Assembly: GCF_036181745.1 (NCBI RefSeq)
Contig: NZ_CP108080.1
Location: 558,001 to 622,000, forward strand
DNA length: 64,000 nucleotides
Reading direction: 5' to 3'
Source of the DNA: Streptomyces sp. NBC_00259
GTDB lineage: Bacteria; Actinomycetota; Actinomycetes; Streptomycetales; Streptomycetaceae
This document shows, one piece after another, positions 48,612 through 56,058 of this stretch; positions within the stretch are counted from its first letter, which is position 1; every line of letters begins with the position of its first letter. The position numbers were made by a program, and so were the translations under genes. Under the pieces are notes generated by a model, which was not told where the DNA came from, ran no database searches, and saw nothing but the letters and a program-made list of their open reading frames with translations.

Positions 48612-48959
48612 TCAGTCGAACGAACGCGAGAGATCCAGTTCATTCTGAATGTCGACGCCAGAGTCGCCTCGCCTGAACTGCTTACCCTTACGCTGCGGAA
48701 TAGCGTTCGACGCCTTGAGGTAATCCCAGGCCGCACTGCCCGCGGCAGAACCTGCAGCCTTCTTGAGCAGAGAAGTCCAAGAACGCTGAGCTTGGGAATT
48801 GATATCCGTAACCTTCTCCGGGCCGACACCTGCCTCGGCGAACGCCACGGCTGTCGATTCGTTCGGCTTGACGTCGGAGTCTGCAGATGCAGATGAAGCA
48901 AAGACGATGCCGATGGTCAGGCCGGCAACGCCTGCGGTGAGTGCGCGGTACTTACGCAC
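48612..48959 (-). CDS. Small secreted peptide precursor (candidate SDP-like peptide)
   Basis: 115 residues from a GTG with AGGGGG four bases upstream. Sec signal peptide: basic MRKYR, hydrophobic ALTAGVAGLTIGIVFASS, and AxA cleavage (ASA, 24-26) leaving an 89-residue mature form. The middle (60-82, SWTSLLKKAAGSAAGSAAWD then YLK) is a small-residue, GxxxG-like amphipathic helix. It is followed by basic patches (QRKGKQFRR, 89-97) that could be proteolytic sites, and an acidic tail. No cysteines, unlike SdpC. It is the first gene of the operon with SdpA- and SdpB-like genes. No family recognised; precursor of an antimicrobial or signalling peptide is inferred from layout. Confidence 0.6.
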   Translation of the reverse strand: MRKYRALTAGVAGLTIGIVFASSASADSDVKPNESTAVAFAEAGVGPEKVTDINSQAQRSWTSLLKKAAGSAAGSAAWDYLKASNAIPQRKGKQFRRGDSGVDIQNELDLSRSFD

Positions 48960-49416
48960 AGAACCCCCTATGACTTTCTCAAATATCCGCCACCTTGGGC
49001 GTGAGCTTGATGATCATACATGCGAATTCCGCGTCGACTGCGGGCGGTGATTCAGGCCACAGGTGCACTGATAAAGGAATCAACTATTCCGCATGATTGA
49101 CGCGGGGCTCCGTTAGGCTGGCGACGGCCCTGATTCAATGCGCATGCGTTACCGTCAAGGACAAGATCACACCAGGTGGGCGGCCTGAAGAAGGCACCGA
49201 TCGGCGCTGGCCCGCCAGCACCCGCCTGTCCTGCACGTCAGAGCGCACGGGCCTCCACAGCGGTTCTGGACCGCTCACCACCCCGGCGATGCCACGGACA
49301 TGCCCCAACGGTCCCGCTGCCACATGAGCTTCGTGGTGAACCGGGCAATGAGGCCCCGACTTGAGATCGAGGTCTCATTGCGTTGTCGTAGCTCCCGGCC
49401 ACGCCCTGCGTGCGTG
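48960..49416. other. Promoter region of the peptide operon and right edge of the island
   Basis: 457 bases without a credible gene. On the minus strand a TATGAT (49018-49013) is a plausible -10 for the peptide gene, though no good -35 lies 17 bases before it. Further right is an inverted repeat at 49345-49355 and 49371-49381, just before the glycosidase gene ends. GC rises back to genome level towards 49400. Confidence 0.45.
49345..49381. repeat. Inverted repeat at the right island boundary
   Basis: Arms GCAATGAGGCC and GGTCTCATTGC (one G-T pair) around 15 bases. It could terminate the GH78 gene or be the scar of an insertion; no transposase is present. Confidence 0.45.
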
Positions 49417-52400
49417 TCAGCTGCCGGCCGGCGGTGTCACCGTGGAGCGGAACGTCCATGTCCCGGAGCCGACTTCGTACACGGCCACACCGTCCTGCGT
49501 CCGTACGAGGCGCGCGTCCCGCGCCGCGTGGACGGTGCCGGAGGTGACCGGGACGCGGATCTCGGCGGTCGTTCCGGCCGGGACGGTGGTGTCGAGGCGG
49601 TAGGCGGAACCGTCGCGCTTCCAGCTCGTGCGGACCGTGCCGTACGGGGTGGTGTACGAGCCCGAGGCCGAGGTCAGATCGCCCACGACCGCCGGGGCGA
49701 TGAGGAGTTCGCGGTAGCCGACGGAGCCCGGCCGCTGCTGGATGCCGGCGAGGCGGCCGGTGAACCAGGAGTCGATGGCGCCAAGCATGAAGTGGTTCTG
49801 CGACTGGCCGGGACCGCCGTCCCAGGTCTCGCCCAGGGTCGTGTTGCCGGCGAGGACCTGGTAGCCGTAGCTCGGGCTGGTGGTCTGCGTGGCGATCTTG
49901 TAGACGATGTCGTCACGGCCCGACTCGGACAGCACGCGCAGGGCGGCGGGCAGGGAGATCTCGCCCAGGACGAGGTGGTGGTCGGCGGCCACCACGGAAG
50001 CAGTGAAGTGGCCGAGCAGACGGTCGCGTTCGCCGGCCGGGACGGCCCCCATGTCGAGGGCGAGAGCCTCCGCGCCCTGGCCTCCGCCGCCGAAGGTGCC
50101 GACGGCCGGGTCGTAGTACTTGTCCGAGAGCGCCTTGGCGCTGTCGTCCGCCTTCTCTCGGTAGAGCGCCGCGTCGGCGTCCTCTCCGAGAACGTCGGCG
50201 ATCCGGCTCAGGCCGTCGACGACGCGCCAGTAGCCGTAGGTGCCCGCGACGGCGCGCGGGAAGGTGCGGTCGGGGGTGATCCAGTCGCCGAGGCCGTAGT
50301 CGAGGATGCCGCCGGAGACCTTCTGCTCCAGGAAGGTCACGTACTGCTTCATCCGCGGGTAGTACGTGCGCAGCGTCTCCTCGTCGCCGTACGTCGTGTA
50401 GAGCTGCCACGGCACGAGGACGAACGCGCCGCCCCAGTTGGCGTCGTTGCGGTAACCGCCGGAGAGTTCGACGTAGTCGGGGACGGTGCTCGGGACCAGC
50501 CCTTCCGGCGTCTGGGCGTCGGCCATGTCGCGCACGATCTTGCGGAGGTAGGCGCGCATGTCGTAGTTGGCGGCCAGGGTGGGGAAGACGAGCTGGTTCT
50601 GCTCCAGCCAGCCGAGCTTCTCGCGGCTGGGGCAGTCGGTGAGGACGCTCATCATGTTGCCCTCGACGGCGCGGCGGATGAGCCCGTGGATGCCGTTGAC
50701 GAGCTGGTTGGAGCTGGTGAAGCCCCCTGCCGATGAGTTGTCGGCGTGCAGGACCTTTCCGCGCACGGAGACGGTGGCGCCGGCGGGCAGGCCCTTCAGC
50801 TCCAGGTAGCGGAAGCCGTGGTAGCTGAAGGTGGGGTGCCAGGTCTCCGCCCGGCCGTCGCCCTTGGTCGTGTAGCTGTCCCACAGAGGTGCGCCGACGT
50901 TGCTGATGGACTGGAAGGCGTGGCCGTCCTTCAGGCTCTCGGCCGGATGAATGCGCACGGTCGTGCCGGCGGGTGCGGTGACGGTGATCTCCGGCCAGCC
51001 GGCGATGTTGCGGCCGAGGTCGAAGACGCGGCTGCCCTCTGCGCCCGCCACCTCGGTTCCCTTCAGCGTCTCGATGACGCGGACGGGTTCGGTCTCGCGG
51101 GCGCTCAGCGCGGCCGGTTCCTCCGTGCCGCCGGGCCGGCCGAGTGCGACGGCCGCCGGCCAGGCGGAGCGGTCGCGGCCCGGCTCGTCCCAGCCGGGTA
51201 TCTCGCGGCGGGCGTCGTAGTCCTCGCCGCCGTACCAGTTGGACGAGGTGGTCGGGCCGAGGGTGGTGCGCCAGTCGGAGCCGGTGGTGACGCGGCGCAC
51301 GCTGCCGTCGTCCAGGGTGATCTCCAGTTGGGCGACGAGCTTGGGGTCGCTGAAGTTGCCGTACCACTTGCGGTAGCGGTCGGCGGTGCTGACCACGTTG
51401 GAGGCGCCGTTGCCGAGCGCGACGGCGAGGGTGTTGCCGCCGCGCCGCAGCCGGTCGGTGACGTCGTACGTGGCGTACTGGACCCGGTCGGCGAAGTCGG
51501 TGTTGGCGGGCTCCAGCACGGCGTCGCCGACGGGCTCCCCGTTGATGCGGGCATCGTGGATGCCGAGGCCCGCCAGGTAGAGACGGGCGCTGCGGGTGCC
51601 CTTGGGAAGGGTGAAGTCCTTGGCGAACAGCGGCAGTCCGGCGGGGAGGTAGGGCTCGGGGGTCTGCCGGCCGCTGACCTCGGCCGCCTTCGTCCACGGT
51701 CCTTCGGGCACGTCGGCCGTGGAGACGCTGTAGTCGACGGGGAAGTTGGGCACCTGCCCGTCGGCGGTGAGGACGTCGGCGCGCGGGTAGAGCAGCACCT
51801 GGTCGAAGGTCTTGGCCGCCTTCATGTCGAGCGTGAGCGTGACCGGCGACCCGGGGCCGCCGTGCTTCAGGCTCGCGTAGCCCGCGGACCGGTCGAGAGC
51901 GCTGTTGGTCACTCCGTCGACGGCGAGCGCGGGCTCCCAGATCTTGCGGACGGTGTCGGTCTCGGAGGCGGTGACGGCGGCGCCCTTCGCGAGGTTGACG
52001 TCCGCGGCAGCGGAGTCGCGCACCTCGATCTCGCCGAGCTGGAGGCGCCACTCCCCCTCCAGCGGCAGCCCGAGCTCGGTGACGTCGAGCCGGACGTAAC
52101 GGGCCGTCGTCCTCGGCAGTGTGACGACGACGGGCTCGTTCTCGTGCCTGCTCAGCCGCCACGCGTCGTGGGTGATCCACTGGGCGGTCCAGTCCTCGGC
52201 GCGGGTCAGGCCCGTCTCGAAGACGCAGATGTCGCTCCACTCGGAGGCGCGGGCACCGGACCACAGCTGAACGCGCCAGTAGACGCGGTCGCGCGAGCCG
52301 AGCGCCTTGCCCGCGTAGACGGTGCGCGGCTCGGCGGAGCCGACCTTGCCCGAGTCCCAGAGGTCGGGGCGGCCGTGCTCCAGCCGGTCGCGGCTGGTGG

Positions 52401-52638
52401 CGGCCTGGATGCGGTAGGCGCTCTGGACGACGCCCCGGCCGTGCCCGGTCGGCTGCCAGGTCAGGTCGGGCGTGGTGTCGTCGATGCCGAGGGCGCTGCG
52501 CAGGTGCTGGGTCTGGAGCCTGGTGGCCTCGGCGACGGCGCCGCCCCATGCGGCGGCGGGGAGCGCGGAGGGTACGACGGTGACGAGCGCGGTCAGCCCG
52601 GTGGCGAGGACGAGCGCGGGTCTGGCGAGTGAACTCAT
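49417..52638 (-). CDS. GH78 alpha-L-rhamnosidase, secreted
   Basis: 1073 residues. A Sec-type signal (MSSLARPALVLATGLTALVT to the Ala-rich ALPAAA) directs export. An N-terminal beta-sandwich (LRSALGIDDTTPDLTWQ) and an inserted F5/8-type discoidin-like segment (about 200-300, VNLAKGAAVTASETDT) precede the (alpha/alpha)6 catalytic barrel. That barrel shows the GH78 motifs TDCPSREKLGWLEQNQ, DANWGGAFVLVPWQ and GETWDGGPGQSQNHFMLGAI. It removes terminal alpha-L-rhamnose. ATG 52638 has GGAG six bases upstream; METG at 52650 is less likely. It is the third gene of the glycosidase operon, 17 bases after the GH106 gene. Confidence 0.9.
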   Translation of the reverse strand: MSSLARPALVLATGLTALVTVVPSALPAAAWGGAVAEATRLQTQHLRSALGIDDTTPDLTWQPTGHGRGVVQSAYRIQAATSRDRLEHGRPDLWDSGKVGSAEPRTVYAGKALGSRDRVYWRVQLWSGARASEWSDICVFETGLTRAEDWTAQWITHDAWRLSRHENEPVVVTLPRTTARYVRLDVTELGLPLEGEWRLQLGEIEVRDSAAADVNLAKGAAVTASETDTVRKIWEPALAVDGVTNSALDRSAGYASLKHGGPGSPVTLTLDMKAAKTFDQVLLYPRADVLTADGQVPNFPVDYSVSTADVPEGPWTKAAEVSGRQTPEPYLPAGLPLFAKDFTLPKGTRSARLYLAGLGIHDARINGEPVGDAVLEPANTDFADRVQYATYDVTDRLRRGGNTLAVALGNGASNVVSTADRYRKWYGNFSDPKLVAQLEITLDDGSVRRVTTGSDWRTTLGPTTSSNWYGGEDYDARREIPGWDEPGRDRSAWPAAVALGRPGGTEEPAALSARETEPVRVIETLKGTEVAGAEGSRVFDLGRNIAGWPEITVTAPAGTTVRIHPAESLKDGHAFQSISNVGAPLWDSYTTKGDGRAETWHPTFSYHGFRYLELKGLPAGATVSVRGKVLHADNSSAGGFTSSNQLVNGIHGLIRRAVEGNMMSVLTDCPSREKLGWLEQNQLVFPTLAANYDMRAYLRKIVRDMADAQTPEGLVPSTVPDYVELSGGYRNDANWGGAFVLVPWQLYTTYGDEETLRTYYPRMKQYVTFLEQKVSGGILDYGLGDWITPDRTFPRAVAGTYGYWRVVDGLSRIADVLGEDADAALYREKADDSAKALSDKYYDPAVGTFGGGGQGAEALALDMGAVPAGERDRLLGHFTASVVAADHHLVLGEISLPAALRVLSESGRDDIVYKIATQTTSPSYGYQVLAGNTTLGETWDGGPGQSQNHFMLGAIDSWFTGRLAGIQQRPGSVGYRELLIAPAVVGDLTSASGSYTTPYGTVRTSWKRDGSAYRLDTTVPAGTTAEIRVPVTSGTVHAARDARLVRTQDGVAVYEVGSGTWTFRSTVTPPAGS

Positions 52639-52655
52639 GCCGGTCTCCATGGGGG

Positions 52656-55600
52656 TCAGTGCAGGTCGGTGGTCAGCGGGCGGCGCGGGCGCAGGACCAC
52701 CGGGCCCAGCAGCCCGGACGGCAGTGGCTTGTTGCGCTCGTTGGAGAGGGTGTTGGAGACGCGGACGGCGATGCGGTTGGCGCCGGGGCGCAGGGCTTCG
52801 GTGACGTCCACGACGTACGGGGTCCACAGGGCCGGCGGCAGGGTGGTGCCGTTGACCGTGACCTCGGCGACCTCGCGCACGGTGCCGAGGTCCAGGTGGA
52901 GCCGGCGTCCGGCGAGCGTGGCCGGGGAGAGCTCGATGTCCTTGGTGTAGGTGGCGCTGCCGGAGAAGAGCCGGGCGATGTCGCTCCAGCTGCCGAGCGG
53001 CCGTACGACGGGCTGGGCGCCCTCCTGGTGGAGGGTCAGGGTCCAGTCCCCGTCGAGCGGTATCGGCTCCAGGGGGTCGGTGACGCGGGCGGTGCCGCGG
53101 TAGGTCCGGCGGCCGTCGGTGCCGGTCAGGGGCCAGCTGCCGGGGGCCTCGGCGACGGCCTCCACGCGGAGCCCGTCACGGCGGGCGGTGACGGCGGTGA
53201 CGGGCAGGGTCCCGGCGTCGGTGAGGTGCGGTCGGGGGTGGGCCGCGTGGCGCAGGACGACGCCCACCGTCCGGTACGGGCCGAGCTTCAGCGGTACGCG
53301 TACGTCGCCCCGCTCCGTGCGGTACACGGGCGCGGGCACGGCCGTGCCGTCCTCCGGGTCCCACCACTCGGGGGTGCCGCGGGTCGGCAGCGTCGCCCAG
53401 GTGTCGACGGGCGTCGCGCTCTCGTTGTTGAACAGGAACGCCAGGTCGCCGCCGCGGGTGGTGCGCAGGACGCGGACGGCGGGTGCGGCCGGTTCGAGCC
53501 GGGCCGCGGCGAACTCCCGTGTGGCCGCGGCGAGTTCGGCGACGGCGGAGACGCGGAGGGCACGACGGTGCTCGAAGAGGGCGTCCAGGGCGCGCCGCAG
53601 GGCGTCGTCGCGGCCGTTCGCCTCGCGCTGCGGCAGGGCGCCGACGGCCACGACCGTGCCTCCGGCGCGGGCGAACCGGGCCAGCGTGCCGGCGGCCTCC
53701 GCCTCCAGGACCGGGGTCTCGGGCAGCACCACCAGGTCGTAGCGCGCCCGGCCGACGGAGAGCCGGCCGTCGTGGACGCGGGCGGGGAGCAGCAGCTCGC
53801 GGTCGTCCGCGAGCGCGCCCTCGTGGAGGAGGTCGAAGTCGACCTGGGCGCTCTCCAGCGCGTAGGCCGCGTCGGCGAACGGGCCGTCGACCTCGCCCTG
53901 CCGCTGGGTGCCGGTGAGCTGCTCGGCGGCGCGCTGCGGCTGGAGAAGTGCGGTGCGGGCGGCCGAGGTGCCGCGGGCCAGCTCCATGGTGCGGCCGATC
54001 CAGTCGGCGATCGGGCGCATCGCCCACCACCAGGGCGCGCGGGGACCGAACGGCGGCGGGAAGTAGACCTTCGCCTCGTTGGTCCACAGTGCGTGCAGCA
54101 CCGTGAGGTTGGTGCCGCGCGTCGCGAACGCGCCGATGAGCGCGTGCACGAACTCGGGCGCCACCTGCCAGCCCATGTTGCCGAACGCCTCCGTCAGCGC
54201 CCGCTCGCGGCCGGTCTGGTGGGCCACCGACGCCGCGTTGCGCGGGTCCATGGTGGGCTCGCCGGCCACGTACTCGCCGGTGATGACGTCGCCGCCGGGC
54301 ACCTGCGCCCACTGGTTGGCCTTGTGCAGATCGCCGGTGGAGAGGATGCGCTTGGAGGGGCCGGTCTCGTCGTAGAGCGGGTTGGTGACGAGGCGGACGC
54401 GCCGGTCGGCGTACCAGTGGGCCTGCTTCTCGAAGTACTTGGAGAAGCGGTTTGACACGGCCCGCCAGTAGCGGCCGCGCAGGATCTGGCCCGCCGCGCC
54501 GAGGTCGTCGAAGGTGCTGGCGTAGGCCTTGCCGGGCTCGGCGCCGACCTCGCGCAGGGCGGCGGCGAGCGTGGGCGACCAGGGCAGGCGCTTGAAGGGG
54601 TGCGGTCCGGCGGAGGCGATGAACGGCTCGTCGTCCCAGAAGCCGGGCACGACGGTGCCGAAGTAGCGGCCGAAGCGGCGGTGGTACTCACCGGGCACCA
54701 TGTCGAGCAGCAGCTCGACCGGCTCGTCGTCGAGGAGGTCGAGATAGGCGCGGGTGTAGCCCTGGGTGTCGTCGGAGAGGACCGCGCCGCCGAAGAGGTC
54801 GATCTGCCAGCGGCCTTCGGGGACCTGCCAGGAGCGCCCGGCCGCCAGGTCGCCGGTGAGCTCGACCAGTTCCGCGGCGTCGGCGCGGCCGGCGGGGCGG
54901 GCGGTCGCGGCGATGGGCGCGGCGGCGGCGCCGGGGAGGGGCCGGGTACGGAAGTCACCGGCGGATGCCGGGTCGTCGTAGGCGGAGGCGTACAGGGCGT
55001 TGCCGTCGGCGGCGGTGACGGTCAGGTCCTCCCACAGGGACCGCTGCACGTCGACGGCGCGGACGCCGACGCCGCCGCGCGGGTGGGCGTCGTCGGTGAC
55101 GGTGCCCTTGTCCTTGCCGTCGAGGGTGACGGAAAGCGTGGAACCGCGCACCGTGACGGCGAAGGTGTGGAACTTGGTGCGGTTGAAGCCGTCGGTGCGG
55201 CTGCTCCTGGCCAGCTCCTGGGCGCTGCCGCCGGTCAGCCGGGAGACGGTGACGACGCCGGTCTGGTCGAACTCCACCGCGTAGCCGTCGGTGCCCGAAG
55301 CGGATGCGCGGACGACGAGCCCGACGGAGCCGGTCTCGGTCTTGGCGTTGGCAGTGACGTCGTAGTCCGTCCAGTCGTCTCCCCCGCGCAGCACGGCGGC
55401 TCCGGCGAGCACCGCCGCGTCGGCGACGAGCCGGCCGGCGGAGATCCCGGCGCCGGTGGTCTCCCGCAGGTCGATGCGGGCGGGGCCCTCGACGACCGCC
55501 GTGGACCGCCACAGGCCCTTCAGCCGAAGTTCCGGGCGGGGGGTGTAGGTGCGGGCCCCGACGGTGCCGCCCTCGGCGACGAGGTAGGCGGCGCGTCCGC

Positions 55601-56015
55601 TGGGGAAGTGGTTGTCGTTGAAGATCCACACCCGCATGCCGGTGCGCTCGGCCTCCTCCAGGACATGGCCGACGACGTCGAACCACTCCTGGGAGAAGAA
55701 CACCGGTTTCATGTCCTCGTTGTCGTACGGGAAGAGGACGACCTCGTACATCCCCTTGTCGCGCAGGTCCGCGAGCTGGGTGTCGATCAGCTCGTGGGTG
55801 ACGGGGCCGTTCCAGTACCAGTAGACGGTGGGTCGGCTGTCGCGGCGCGGGTCGGTGAAGGCGGCGGGGCTGAAGCCGGCGCCGTGCGCGGGGGAACCCG
55901 CGAACGCGGAGCCGGCCGGGAGCACCCCGCCGATCGCGGCGGCGGCCACCCCCGCGGCGGCGACGAAGCCCCGTCTGGACAGCTCGGACTCGGGCATGGG
56001 CAAGGGCATGGGCAT
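52656..56015 (-). CDS. GH106-like alpha-L-rhamnosidase, Tat-exported
   Basis: 1119 residues. Twin-arginine signal SRRGFVAAAGVAAAAIGG at about 13-30. The GH106 barrel begins RPTVYWYWNGPVTHELIDTQ and continues with GMYEVVLFPYDN and WIFNDNHFPSGRA. A laminin-G/DUF1080-like insert lies near 200-330 (DYDVTANAKTETGSVGLVVR), then VPGFWDDEPF and GGDVITGEYVAGEP. A C-terminal jelly-roll (SATYTKDIELSPATLAGRRL) closes the protein. It probably removes rhamnose from pectin side chains. The N-terminus MPMPLPMP comes from four tandem GGGCAT-type hexamers, so the true Met is uncertain. Second gene of the operon. Confidence 0.85.
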   Translation of the reverse strand: MPMPLPMPESELSRRGFVAAAGVAAAAIGGVLPAGSAFAGSPAHGAGFSPAAFTDPRRDSRPTVYWYWNGPVTHELIDTQLADLRDKGMYEVVLFPYDNEDMKPVFFSQEWFDVVGHVLEEAERTGMRVWIFNDNHFPSGRAAYLVAEGGTVGARTYTPRPELRLKGLWRSTAVVEGPARIDLRETTGAGISAGRLVADAAVLAGAAVLRGGDDWTDYDVTANAKTETGSVGLVVRASASGTDGYAVEFDQTGVVTVSRLTGGSAQELARSSRTDGFNRTKFHTFAVTVRGSTLSVTLDGKDKGTVTDDAHPRGGVGVRAVDVQRSLWEDLTVTAADGNALYASAYDDPASAGDFRTRPLPGAAAAPIAATARPAGRADAAELVELTGDLAAGRSWQVPEGRWQIDLFGGAVLSDDTQGYTRAYLDLLDDEPVELLLDMVPGEYHRRFGRYFGTVVPGFWDDEPFIASAGPHPFKRLPWSPTLAAALREVGAEPGKAYASTFDDLGAAGQILRGRYWRAVSNRFSKYFEKQAHWYADRRVRLVTNPLYDETGPSKRILSTGDLHKANQWAQVPGGDVITGEYVAGEPTMDPRNAASVAHQTGRERALTEAFGNMGWQVAPEFVHALIGAFATRGTNLTVLHALWTNEAKVYFPPPFGPRAPWWWAMRPIADWIGRTMELARGTSAARTALLQPQRAAEQLTGTQRQGEVDGPFADAAYALESAQVDFDLLHEGALADDRELLLPARVHDGRLSVGRARYDLVVLPETPVLEAEAAGTLARFARAGGTVVAVGALPQREANGRDDALRRALDALFEHRRALRVSAVAELAAATREFAAARLEPAAPAVRVLRTTRGGDLAFLFNNESATPVDTWATLPTRGTPEWWDPEDGTAVPAPVYRTERGDVRVPLKLGPYRTVGVVLRHAAHPRPHLTDAGTLPVTAVTARRDGLRVEAVAEAPGSWPLTGTDGRRTYRGTARVTDPLEPIPLDGDWTLTLHQEGAQPVVRPLGSWSDIARLFSGSATYTKDIELSPATLAGRRLHLDLGTVREVAEVTVNGTTLPPALWTPYVVDVTEALRPGANRIAVRVSNTLSNERNKPLPSGLLGPVVLRPRRPLTTDLH
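55992..56015. repeat. Hexamer tandem repeat at the GH106 start
   Basis: GGGCAT, GGGCAA, GGGCAT, GGGCAT in a row, encoding MPMPLPMP. Gain or loss of a unit would keep the frame and alter only the N-terminal Met-Pro run. Confidence 0.6.
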
Positions 56016-56058
56016 GGGAGGGCTCGCTCCTCAGCGGCAGGTGAAGGGGATACGGGAC

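Noticed and set aside
49097..49327. 76-residue plus-strand frame upstream of the peptide operon
   Set aside because: No ribosome site; composition unlike a protein.
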